Source of the DNA: Ruminococcaceae bacterium UBA866
Lineage (GTDB): Bacteria; Bacillota; Clostridia; Oscillospirales; Ruminococcaceae
Direction of reading: 5' to 3'
Assembly (NCBI GenBank): GCA_002295325.1
Contig: DBGA01000013.1
Span: 38,074 to 51,292, forward strand
DNA length: 13,219 nt
Part shown: positions 1 to 6,580 of the stretch, piece after piece
Layout: each line of letters starts with the position of its first letter
Numbering within the stretch: the stretch's first letter is position 1
Notes under the pieces: generated by a model
What the model was told of the DNA's origin: nothing
Seen by the model: only the letters and a program-made list of their open reading frames with translations
The model's database searches: none
Made by a program: the position numbers and the translations under genes

Positions 1-171
1 CTCACTGGCCACTAGCAGTTCGTTTTTAAGTAAGGATTTAACATTATTTTCATATAATAAAAATATCTTATATGAAAGCGAGCCACCAATAAGCAATATT
101 GGTATAAAGGAGCTACAAAACAAAAATATAATCAACCTACTTTTTAATGATTTTGTAAAATGCAGGTTCAT
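1..171 (-). CDS. N-terminus of a membrane sensor protein, probably a YesM-type histidine kinase (partial)
   Basis: This is the first 57 codons of a leftward gene that runs off the left edge with no stop. It starts MNLHFTKSLKSRLII, followed by a hydrophobic stretch at about residues 13-36 (LIIFLFCSSFIPILLIGG) and then a polar, lysine-rich segment that would be extracellular. A short basic N-terminus, one membrane helix and then an outside domain is the usual opening of YesM/LytS-like sensor kinases that work with AraC-type response regulators near carbohydrate transporters in Clostridia. The ATG is well supported: an AGGAGGT site lies six bases upstream (178-184 on the complement) and a good promoter lies just beyond. 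No kinase motif lies within the window, so the family is an inference. It could also be a chemoreceptor or another single-pass sensor. Confidence 0.55.
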   Translation of the reverse strand, partial: MNLHFTKSLKSRLIIFLFCSSFIPILLIGGSLSYKIFLLYENNVKSLLKNELLVASE

Positions 172-211
172 TTAAATACCTCCTATCAAAACAAACAAAT
201 ATTATAACTGT

Positions 212-240
212 ATAATACATTTTTTATTGATATCTGTCAA
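212..240 (-). promoter_or_regulatory. Sigma-A-type promoter of the leftward sensor gene
   Basis: On the minus strand TTGACA (235-240) is separated by 17 bases from TATTAT (212-217), about 40 bases upstream of the ATG at 171. A dyad ATCTGT-CAA-ACAGAT (232-246) lies directly over the -35 box and could be a regulator site. The promoter call is good by consensus and spacing; the operator is a guess. Confidence 0.6.
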
Positions 241-341
241 ACAGATTAAGATAATTGTTATTATTCTTAATTTACCCCTCATTTCACAGTTCCTTACCTT
301 CACACCTTATTATGCTTTTTTCTTTATTCTACCACAATTTA

Positions 342-379
342 TATTGAAAGATCCCAGCTTTCGCTGGGCTCTTTCAATA
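342..379. terminator. Long hairpin, possible bidirectional terminator
   Basis: Two 17-base arms (342-358 and 363-379) pair with a single mismatch around a TTTC loop. The core is CCCAGC/GCTGGG flanked by GAAAGA/TCTTTC. The T-rich part (TCTTTC) lies inside the stem, as in compact bidirectional terminators, but no long T tract follows on either strand. No intact gene ends here, so it may be left from a deleted gene. The rest of 181-455 shows no gene. Confidence 0.45.
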
Positions 380-455
380 GTCTGAAGTGAACATTCAAAT
401 GTTTCGCTTTCATATTATTATTTGTATCGTTTTTAGGTGCTACACATTTTTATTT

Positions 456-476
456 GATGAATTGTCAAGTCAAGTG
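456..476 (+). repeat. Terminal repeat of decayed IS30 copy 1 (left end)
   Basis: The 20 bases GATGAATTGTCAAGTCAAGT plus a final G are identical to 5040-5060. Here they lie upstream of a rightward transposase relic; at 5040 they lie downstream of a leftward relic. They therefore read into the element in both cases, as terminal inverted repeats do. The matching outer end of this copy was not found to the right, so the element is truncated. Confidence 0.6.
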
Positions 477-561
477 CGACCAGTTAAAAATGGGTAAAAA
501 AATAGCCCAAATCAAAACCTTCGTGTAGAATAGAAGTTACTACACATCATTCAACGGAGAT

Positions 562-1257
562 TTCAAAACGAACTACAACCATTTTACTACATTTAAAAGT
601 GGATGCAAAAATGCACTTCGCAAATTAGGATACTCAACCAGAAAGATTGCTAACTACGTTGGGCAAAGCCAGCTTCAAAACAATCTACAATTGGCTGTAT
701 CAAGGGAAATTACATAACAGTAAAGTGAATGTTTTACGACAAAAAGGAAAGCATTATTATCCCGCTGAAAAGCGTGGCAAGTTCTGTATGGGCACACCTA
801 TCTCCGAGCGTCCAAAATAGGTTATAAACAGAGCGGTTTTGGTCATTGGGAACTACATACCATGGTCTCTAGTAGAAGAAAAGCAAAGGTTGTTTTGCGA
901 CATTTGTTGAGAGAAAAAGCAGGCTGTATACTGCCCTTAAAATTCCAGATAGAACTGCTGACTCAATGGAGGGTGCCATTATTCAATTGTTTACTGCAAT
1001 ACCTGCTAATGTTTTTAAATCTGGAACTACTGACCGTGGAAAAGAGTTTGCTTGCTATGTGTCGATAAAAGACAATCTTGGTTTAACACTTTATTTTCCT
1101 GCCCCCTATTCATCGTGCAGCGCAGAAGCAATGAGAATTCCAATGGGTTGCTTCGAGAATTTTATCCAAAGAAAACAGACCTTGCGCTAGTCAACGAAAA
1201 GGAACTCATTCACAAAAGAATAAGCGAACGAGTAAAAGTTATTAAAAAACTTTCTCA
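562..1257 (+). pseudogene. IS30-family transposase, decayed copy 1
   Basis: Fragments in several frames read in order as an IS30-family DDE transposase. First comes a helix-turn-helix part (ALRKLGYSTRKIANYVGQ, from about 610). Then come TFKTIYNWLYQGK and KRGKFCMGTPISERPK (about 670-815), GHWEL and MVSS (about 842-872), the segment SGTTDRGKEFACYV around the second Asp (about 1020-1060), and SNENSNGLLREFYPKKTD (about 1130-1180). The part between the HTH and TFKTIYNW is deleted, there is an in-frame TAG after SERPK, and at least four frameshifts. The C-terminal end expected after LINSRP is missing. It cannot make a working transposase. Its neighbour at 5097-5620 is a second relic of the same family in the opposite orientation. 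Family assignment is firm; exact limits are approximate. Confidence 0.8.
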
Positions 1258-1408
1258 TTAATATAATATAAAATTATTACGTAAAGTGATGAAGGTAGCC
1301 CACCTTCTATAACAAAATTAAGCATAAACCATCTGCTCATGAAACTGAAAACAATACGATAAAAAATAAGATATTTTAAATATATACCGATAGCAAAAAA
1401 TGTTACGG

Positions 1409-1726
1409 ATGTACAAAATAGCCGAAATACTACGTAAAGGTAAATATCCAAAAACAAGTGTAAATAGAGTATGAAGGTTGATGAAACAGCTTAATATCAA
1501 GTCTATTGTCATTAAAAAATTCAGGAATTACAGACAGATTCAGCAAAACAATATTAATTGTCAAAATCTTATAAATCAACCCTTTCAGCTAAATATCCTA
1601 ATCAAATATGGCTTTCTTGACATTACATATATTTATACACTCAAACGTGGCTGGACAAATGTATTTTGGTTTTTTCCTTTCATCACATATCCCTATTTGG
1701 AAATATTATACAAAAATTCTAATTGA
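1409..1726 (+). pseudogene. IS3-family transposase OrfB fragment
   Basis: One frame reads MYKIAEILRKGKYPKTSV, NRV, a TGA stop, then RLMKQLNIKSIVIKKFR and on to DITYIYTLKRGWTN. In intact IS3/IS150 OrfB proteins this region reads roughly V-W-R-LMKELG-(I/L)-x-(S/A)-I-V-x-KKFR, then NLLNRxF, then W-x-TDITYI with the first catalytic Asp. The TGA at 1475-1477 falls where Trp is expected. The Asp of DITYI is present, but the reading dies soon after FWFFPFITY, and the second Asp and the Glu are absent. It is a relic of the N-terminal half of the integrase core, with no end sequences I could identify. The bases from 1258 to 1408 hold nothing I recognise. Confidence 0.65.
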
Positions 1727-1838
1727 CACGATTCACTAGTTTTCGGATGGACAAGTCACTTTCCACTATTTATAGGATTTCACTCAATAAATACTACCGC
1801 AAGGCTTTTCAGCACAATGCTGTGTCATTTAAAGTATA

Positions 1839-1882
1839 ATAGCAAAACCACTCGTAAATGAGTGATTTTGCTATCTATTTTT
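1839..1882. terminator. Intrinsic terminator at the end of the leftward TIM-barrel gene (bidirectional)
   Basis: Arms at 1839-1853 (ATAGCAAAACCACTC) and 1860-1874 pair over 15 bases with one mismatch around the loop GTAAAT. Rightward it is followed by CTATTTTTT. Leftward it is followed by a T-rich TTTTGCTATTATA. It lies 29-64 bases beyond the stop codon of the gene at 1903-3504, which is where its terminator would be expected. Confidence 0.7.
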
Positions 1883-1902
1883 TCGAGAAGTTCAACTATA
1901 AA

Positions 1903-3504
1903 TCATTTACAAAACGATGCAATTATCCAATCACCTGCAGATAGTTCAACATCATAGCCACCACCTTTTTTTGTTATTTTCTCACTACCATCTAAATGTT
2001 TCAAACTTTTATTGTTTTTTAAAGAAATTTTGGCAACGGTACTTGCAGTTTCATCATAAACATCGCCCTTTTCGACAGTTCTTGACACGCCACTATTGTT
2101 AAATATAGAAATTATCCATTCAGTATCGGTTTGACTTATCAACCAATGTACATTTCCCTCAACATGACACGGTAGCAAATCATTTACTTTATTTTCCAAA
2201 TCAGCTATATCACCCGTAAGGTCAATAATATGATCGTACTTATACATTGCTGATTTATCATCGGCATGGATAATATCAAAAATATCAGGATATTTACTAT
2301 TTTGCATTATACGATCCTCTTTATAAAGAGCATCGGTGGAATTTTGAAATATAATGTTCAAATTATGCCAGATTTTTTTTAGTTTATCTGACATATATGG
2401 GTCCACAGTCATATTTAAATATTTATTCGGATATTCATGGCTATAACTAATATCAAAAACTTCTAAATCATTGGGTAACACTAAAGCAATTGGATTAAAT
2501 GGAATAGGCTGGGGCATTTTATTAATAAAGTCAAGAAATTCCTTCTTAACCCTACCATAAGGACTAAGATCAAAATCTATCCAATCATAAAATGTATTGC
2601 AAACTCCCCATTCCTCACTTATATAACTTGCTCCGCTCATAAACGCATAACGATGAATTCTTTTTTGCAATGAGCGCGAGCTTCCGCCGTTTTCGCCATA
2701 TTGGCCAAATGCAAAATCGCCATTATTCGAAATATTCCATTCGTTCATACCGTCACGTTTATAATTACATGAACCAAAAGGCTCTCCGCCCCATGGCTCA
2801 TAATATATACCCCATGTAATTCCGTTTGTACTAGCCATTCCTCTTGTATATGCAAGTTGTATCCGTGTGTTTGGAATTTGTGCCCCAACCTCGGGCATTA
2901 ACTGCTTTGCACCTAAGGCAATCTCTACTTTAGGCGCCATAAAATAGCTATCCGCCGGCAGCAATAAGCCATCACACTCACCTTGTCTTTTTTCAAAATT
3001 CAGCTTTGCCTGTATAATTAATTCTTTTGCATTATCCGGCTTTTTAAGTCTAGAAAATTCCTCTGCACTGTGTGTTTCCAAAAAAGGAAATTTATACGGA
3101 TATTTTTCTAAAATCGCTTTAGTGATTACCTCCGCACTACCGCCGATACAATTTGCTTCGGTAAGCCTGTACCAGTCAGAATTTAAATTGGAGATCCATT
3201 CATGCATCTGGAATCCTAAAAATTTATCATTTAACATATTTTTATACATAGCAATAATTCGTTTATCAAATTTGTATCCATGGAAAAACACACCGCCAAG
3301 AAGTCTGTCCACATAAAAAGTGCGATTTGATTCTCGAATAATCTCATAAAGCTCACTGCCCGTATTTGCGATTACATTAAAACAATCACTTTCATGGTTA
3401 AAAACACATTGCGTAATTTTTACACCGCTCGTGTTATCAACCAATCCCCTTTTTATCAAGCCCTTCCAATATATAGAATTATAACCGTGAATATAAGTAA
3501 ACAT
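1903..3504 (-). CDS. Putative glycoside-hydrolase-like TIM-barrel protein, family not recognised
   Basis: This intact 533-residue protein has no signal peptide or membrane helix, so it is probably cytoplasmic. I do not recognise its family. Residues 1-330 look like a TIM barrel, with acidic residues at the ends of predicted strands: FQMHEW (E102), LMPEVG (E205), GIYYEPWGG (E236) and SYISEEWG (E297/E298). A segment at about 335-430 starts with a buried strand (PIALVLPND) and looks alpha/beta. Residues 450-533 look all-beta. Barrel, alpha/beta domain and beta-sandwich is the order seen in GH42-like and other clan GH-A enzymes, so a cytoplasmic glycosidase is my inference. I chose the ATG at 3504, not the one at 3522, because GGAGGT lies six bases upstream of 3504 and because the likely transcript start falls just upstream. 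It stands alone, with transposase relics on one side and pseudogenes on the other, yet shows no sign of decay. Confidence 0.6.
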   Translation of the reverse strand: MFTYIHGYNSIYWKGLIKRGLVDNTSGVKITQCVFNHESDCFNVIANTGSELYEIIRESNRTFYVDRLLGGVFFHGYKFDKRIIAMYKNMLNDKFLGFQMHEWISNLNSDWYRLTEANCIGGSAEVITKAILEKYPYKFPFLETHSAEEFSRLKKPDNAKELIIQAKLNFEKRQGECDGLLLPADSYFMAPKVEIALGAKQLMPEVGAQIPNTRIQLAYTRGMASTNGITWGIYYEPWGGEPFGSCNYKRDGMNEWNISNNGDFAFGQYGENGGSSRSLQKRIHRYAFMSGASYISEEWGVCNTFYDWIDFDLSPYGRVKKEFLDFINKMPQPIPFNPIALVLPNDLEVFDISYSHEYPNKYLNMTVDPYMSDKLKKIWHNLNIIFQNSTDALYKEDRIMQNSKYPDIFDIIHADDKSAMYKYDHIIDLTGDIADLENKVNDLLPCHVEGNVHWLISQTDTEWIISIFNNSGVSRTVEKGDVYDETASTVAKISLKNNKSLKHLDGSEKITKKGGGYDVELSAGDWIIASFCK

Positions 3505-3512
3505 AACTATAC

Positions 3513-3534
3513 CTCCAATCAAATTTGATTGGAG
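3513..3534. promoter_or_regulatory. Perfect 22-bp palindrome over promoter and ribosome site (probable operator)
   Basis: CTCCAATCAAA is followed at once by its exact complement. With one extra base the symmetry extends into CTATAC/TATAG (about 3507-3539). On the minus strand it begins with the last two bases of the -10 box, covers the expected start of transcription, and ends in the GGAG of the ribosome site. A bound repressor would block initiation. Because the transcript would start within the left arm, full folding into a hairpin that hides the ribosome site seems less likely. Confidence 0.6.
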
Positions 3535-3561
3535 TATAGCATAGTTTTAAATATATATCAA
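3533..3561 (-). promoter_or_regulatory. Promoter of the TIM-barrel gene
   Basis: On the minus strand TTGATA (3556-3561), a 17-base spacer and TATACT (3533-3538) form a good sigma-A promoter with an extended -10 (TGC before TATACT). Transcription would start about 20-25 bases before the ATG at 3504. Confidence 0.6.
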
Positions 3562-3570
3562 TACACGATT

Positions 3571-3585
3571 CTACACGAAGTGTAG
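3571..3585. promoter_or_regulatory. Small dyad just upstream of the -35 box
   Basis: CTACAC-GAA-GTGTAG is a perfect 6+3+6 dyad that ends ten bases from the -35 box of the leftward gene. It could be an activator site or the remains of a small hairpin. There is no second copy with full symmetry to support a regulon. Confidence 0.25.
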
Positions 3586-3599
3586 TGATTTTAATGTGA

Positions 3600-4276
3600 T
3601 TTTTATTTTTGATTTTTACTATTATTAGCGTTTGCGCACAAAATGTGATGGCAAAACAATATAGTGAAAAATATAGTTCAAAAAGCAGCGATGCAACCTT
3701 TAATTAAATTAAAGCAATATCAGCTCTTACATTATTTGTATTACTAACAAAGGAAAAACTATACTACACTTACCAACCTTAAATTTCGGCTTAGCCTTTA
3801 CCTTCTAATTTCATTGTTTTTATTTAATCAAATAACGTAAAAGATGAATATCACATTGAAATGGTTAGTTTTTTCTGCACTTGCTTTTATAGAAACGGAA
3901 TGTGCTCTACAATTCAAAAAATCCACCAAATGAATTACTCGGAGCAATTCAAATTAGAATTTATGATTGTTGCAGTGGCTTGGCTTCAATTTTTTTCTTA
4001 ATATGGTTATTTAAATTAGACAAAAAAGTAATATTCTCAGAATTCAAAGAAGTACATCCATACTCAACAATTTCAGTACTTTCAAATGGAATAGCAAACT
4101 TTTTGATTATGGTACTTTCGCCTAAAATGCAAGTCTCAGTAATGTTCCCATTAATATCAGTTCAACAAATTTTTTTGTATCAACATTTATGTATAAAGAA
4201 GGTTACGTTCTATGTATTTTTCTACCTTTCGAGTATAATATGCTGCAGCTTTCACATCATCATTATCTTGGTATAG
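3600..4276 (+). pseudogene. DMT/EamA-type membrane transporter, frameshifted
   Basis: Fragments in different frames follow the order of a small drug/metabolite-type transporter. An N-terminal piece (AQNVMAKQYSEKYSS, about 3635-3685) leads to ISALTLFVLLTKEK (about 3720-3760). A helix follows the ATG at 3844 (NITLKWLVFSALAFI), and a shift then leads to RNGMCSTIQKIHQ (about 3890-3930). Next come IANFLIMVLSPKMQVSV and MFPLISVQQIFLYQ (about 4090-4180), and a last hydrophobic helix ending near 4276. The pattern NFL..L...LPASVVFP(I/L)IS is typical of EamA proteins. At least three frame changes and several stops separate the parts, so no working protein is made. Its end overlaps the end of the opposing AraC-like remnant at 4252. 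The family is inferred from pattern, not from an alignment. Confidence 0.55.
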
Positions 4277-4812
4277 GAGTTTTTATATTTACTATTTATA
4301 TGTGCAACCATTTTAAACCATATAGCAATACATATGTAATTTGCAGTTACGTTATGTTTAAGATAGTTATCAATTAACATTTTAAACCTTTTTGAAATTC
4401 GCATATAATCATCATTTACTTGTAAATTAAAGGGGAATATGACTTTGTTGATATCTTCCGAAATATTATTATCAAAATCTTCAATATTCACACGATTAAA
4501 ATCAAATTCTTCTATTTCTATCGCTACCGATTCAATGCGAATATTTCCATTTTGTGCAGTATAAAACGTACAATTCAAATCTGGCAAGGCAACAAGCAAG
4601 CTGTTTGGCGGGCAGTATATTTTATTTCCATCAATATTGGCATAAATTCCGATTTTTACGATTAGAGAAATTTCTATTATTTTTTTACGATAATTATACT
4701 TGTTTTTATAGTGATCTGTGGATATAGAACACGCAAATTTTATTTTGGGTATAGACTTCAGTTTCAATTGATAAAAAAATGAAGATGATTTCCGCCTATT
4801 ATTAATGCTCAA
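4252..4812 (-). pseudogene. AraC-like regulator, sensor domain only (truncated)
   Basis: The open frame has about 186 codons. Residues from about 45 to 110 look like the cupin arm of AraC-family regulators: EISLIVK, IYANIDGNKIYCPPNSLLVALPD, then a beta strand IRIESVAIEIEEFDF. A helical linker follows (ISKRFKMLIDNYLKHN, then ICIAIWFKMVAHINSKYKN). The frame then ends in SYTKIMMM, where the two helix-turn-helix motifs of AraC would begin. Without them it could not bind DNA, so I call it a truncated pseudogene. The end runs into the tail of the decayed transporter. The start is uncertain: a GTG at 4821 sits on top of the G-rich site GGGGGTG, so the TTG at 4812, seven bases downstream, is better placed. 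The family call rests on pattern only. Confidence 0.45.
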
Positions 4813-4862
4813 TATACACACCCCCTAAACATCAATTATATTAAAAGTTAATAAAATGATTT

Positions 4863-4891
4863 AGTATACTATACTCATTACACCAATACAA
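4863..4891 (-). promoter_or_regulatory. Promoter upstream of the AraC-like remnant
   Basis: On the minus strand TTGTAT (4886-4891), a 17-base spacer and TATACT (4863-4868) lie about 50 bases upstream of the probable start. A TAGTATACTA palindrome (4862-4871) covers the -10 box. The remaining bases between 4892 and 5039 show no gene. Confidence 0.4.
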
Positions 4892-5039
4892 TATTTTTAT
4901 ATCTGCACATCGCTCAAAAAAGGTAGTGCTCCCTTATGCAGTCCTATCAATTCACAGTGATGTATAAAAATACTTTTAACTTCAATTCTTAGCCTAAAGT
5001 AACCAAAGTATTTATTCTTTGGTATCAATGATTTTTCAT

Positions 5040-5060
5040 GATGAATTGTCAAGTCAAGTG
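5040..5060 (-). repeat. Terminal repeat of decayed IS30 copy 2 (distal end)
   Basis: This is identical over 21 bases to 456-476 and lies 37 bases beyond the stop of the leftward transposase relic, pointing into it. That is the place of the right-hand terminal repeat of the element. The opposite end, which should read CACTTGACTTGACAATTC, was not found near 5640-5800. Confidence 0.6.
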
Positions 5061-5096
5061 TGCCACTTCATATAGAAAAACATGAATTGGAGATTT

Positions 5097-5620
5097 CTAA
5101 CCCAAGCATTTGCAAGGTCTAGAATTAATAAGTAACAAATTTTTAGTCAGTTCTTGTCGATTTATCGGTGTAAGCTTTGTTTTCTTTGGATAAAATTCTC
5201 TTAGCAAGCCATTTGAATTTGTATTACTGCCACGCTGCCAAGAGCAGTATGCATCGGCAAAATACAACGGCACATTAAACGCACGTCTTGAAACCATGCT
5301 ATCAAGTTCCCAATACCCAAAAACATTTCGGTTTTTGACTTCTTTGGAACGTTTTGAGATGGGTATTCCCATAGAGAGTTTGCCGCGTTTCTCACTTTTT
5401 CTACGCATGCCTTTTTGACGCAGTTGTTTCACTTCTACAGTAGAAAGTTCATCTGCATAGAGCCAGTTGTAGATTGTTTTGAAACTAATTTGTCCCAATG
5501 TCACGGTATGGGCGATTTGCTCTGGTGACCAAGTAGCCAATAGCTTATCCGCTATGACCGCTTCGACTGCCATTCAACCAGTATGGGCTTTATCCTCATA
5601 TCTATCGTTTCACTCTATCT
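5097..5620 (-). pseudogene. IS30-family transposase, decayed copy 2 with the catalytic core deleted
   Basis: The open frame from 5573 to 5097 reads LLATWSPEQIAH, SFKTIYNWLYAD, RQKGMRRKSEKRGKLSMG, IPISKRSKEVKNRNVFGYW, ELDSMVSRR, then PLYFADAYCSWQRG, TNSNGLLREFYPKKT and INSRPCKCLG. These are in-order IS30 blocks, but the stretch after ELDSMVSRR that holds the rest of the core, with the second catalytic Asp (the T-x-D-R/N-G-K-E-F block), is deleted. In copy 1 that block survives. Upstream of 5573, after a stop, the frame still reads YEDKAHTG, which suits the part before MAVEAVIADK, so the relic extends to about 5620. The natural C-terminus and the end repeat at 5040 are kept. The protein, if made, would be inactive. 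Confidence 0.8.
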
Positions 5621-5779
5621 GTGTTCAGTCGTGACGTGGTAATTCGCCAACTTACAGCCGTTTTGACATGCTACAGTTCCCAAATGAGTTTCCCCATCTA
5701 AGTAAGTCAATGAGCGAGAATCAATTTAGGTACATGCCCCTTGCTTGCCAAAGACAAATTCAAGTACACGCGCATATGG

Positions 5780-6282
5780 GCGCACGGTGAAGTTCGTCCA
5801 CAAGTAAACCGTCAATCTTGTTTTCCATCTTCTTTTTGATATAAATGCTGATTGGGAAGCAGCGGTATGCATCTGTTGCGACATAGTGGTCGTTGAGGTG
5901 AGTTGCTACCTGCATGATGTCATCTCATACCTTGGTAGACCTTATTTTGTCAAGCTCTGCGAGTGGATATTTTCGATTTACAAAATCATAATCACTGATT
6001 TTAACCCAATCACTTTGCTCTTGTGCCGATAGAGAATCTCATAGGATTTCATCGCAAAATTCATATTTGTGCTTTTTGGCGGTTTTCCTTTTTGAAAAAA
6101 TCTGCTGATGCTCTAACATGGTATTTTACAAGATCATCGCTAAGTTCTTCTTCAATAATTTCATTGCAGGTCGGGCATCGAGATGCTCTTTTTCGGTCAT
6201 TCCATTTGGGTACAGGACGGTGCATATATCCGTCACGATCCTTTTCCTTTGAAATTACCGTAAAAAAGAATAAAAATGACAT
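5780..6282 (-). pseudogene. Fragments resembling a DEAH-type helicase of mobile elements
   Basis: Broken minus-strand frames read in order: KWNDRKRASRCPTCNEIIEE (from about 6205, a zinc-ribbon half), KYEFCDEIL, a TGA stop, DSLSAQEQ (about 6070-6020), then WVKISDYDFVNRKYPLAE (about 6010-5955). After a stop, ISIYIKKKMENKIDGLLVDELH follows (about 5855-5790). A C-x-x-C pair, then a Y-P-(I/L)-(A/S)-x-Y-I-K-K-x-M segment, then a strand ending in DE-x-H is a layout I associate with SNF2/DEAD-like helicases carried by conjugative elements and phages, DELH being the Walker B site. No Walker A or later motif is present. The stretch 5620-5780 has further stop-ridden frames I do not recognise. The identification is tentative. 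Confidence 0.35.
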
Positions 6283-6344
6283 TGGTATTATTGGTAAAAT
6301 GAATGTATAAAATTCATTAATTTCTAGTGCATAATATTTTATAA

Positions 6345-6365
6345 ACGTTTTACGTTTTACGTTTT
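6345..6365. repeat. Three tandem ACGTTTT repeats upstream of the sugar operon
   Basis: The 7-mer ACGTTTT occurs three times without gaps (6345, 6352, 6359). The first copy is part of ATAAACGTTTTA, which is nearly symmetrical about a central CG as LacI/CcpA-type operators are. TTTTATG (6362-6368) also has its complement CATAAAA at 6388-6394. The block lies about 110 bases upstream of the operon -10 box, so it may bind a regulator at a distance or mark a second promoter region. Confidence 0.4.
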
Positions 6366-6476
6366 ATGAATTTAATCATGTGTAAAACATAAAAAATTAG
6401 AAAATAATTAGCAAAAGTTCACATATTATATAAACAAATATCATCAAAATTAACTATATGCATATATAACAAACAG

Positions 6477-6485
6477 TGATATAAT
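6477..6485 (+). promoter_or_regulatory. Extended -10 promoter of the sugar transport operon
   Basis: TGATATAAT is a perfect extended -10 element (TG, one base, TATAAT). The -35 region 17 bases upstream (TATGCA) is weak, which fits an extended -10 promoter or one needing an activator. Transcription from about 6492 would give a leader of nearly 90 bases before the first gene. Confidence 0.55.
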
Positions 6486-6503
6486 GTAGTTGAACGATAA
6501 ACC

Positions 6504-6512
6504 AAAGGAGGG
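6504..6512 (+). other. Orphan ribosome-binding site in the operon leader
   Basis: AAAGGAGGG is as strong a ribosome site as any in the window, yet no ATG, GTG or TTG follows at a usual distance. The frame after it stays open (from 6501) and ends with TGA at 6582-6584, overlapping the ATG of the next gene as ATGA. Only ATA, ATC or ATT codons (6519-6527) lie at start distance. It may be a ribosome standby site, a leader peptide with a rare start, or chance. Confidence 0.3.
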
Positions 6513-6580
6513 AAGCTAATAATCATTTATAACCTAAAATCCAAGACATATTATCCGGTTATTTTGAAGGAGGAGCATTT

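Noticed and set aside
523..535. A 13-base match (CTTCGTGTAGAAT) between this site and the minus strand near 3568-3580
   Set aside because: In AT-rich DNA of this length a few 13-base matches are expected by chance, and the flanks do not match.
1242..1512. Leftward open frames rich in hydrophobic residues
   Set aside because: They lie opposite the IS3 relic in AT-rich DNA, lack ribosome sites, and read as hydrophobic only because of base composition.
1740..1838. Possible continuation of the IS3 transposase (frames reading YYRKAFQHNAVSFK)
   Set aside because: It does not match the second half of the DDE core, and I could not assign it to any protein.
3504..3522. Earlier ATG at 3522 as start of the TIM-barrel gene
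   Set aside because: It would place the ribosome site inside the coding region and lies within the operator-like palindrome; the ATG at 3504 has correct spacing from GGAGGT.
5002..5023. ACCAAAG/CTTTGGT hairpin followed by a short T run, as a terminator
   Set aside because: The stem has only seven pairs, the loop is long and AT-rich, and no gene ends just upstream on the plus strand.
1475..6060. TGA codons at places where Trp is expected (IS3 relic at 1475-1477, IS30 copy 2 just before 5573, helicase fragment near 6035), suggesting TGA is read as Trp
   Set aside because: The same relics use TGG at most Trp positions, and the intact GH65 gene ends in TGA within an ATGA overlap. TGG to TGA is a common decay mutation, so no recoding is needed.
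6023..6310. Rightward open frame of 95 codons
   Set aside because: It is the opposite strand of the CPTCN-containing helicase-like fragment, with no ribosome site and no recognisable domain.
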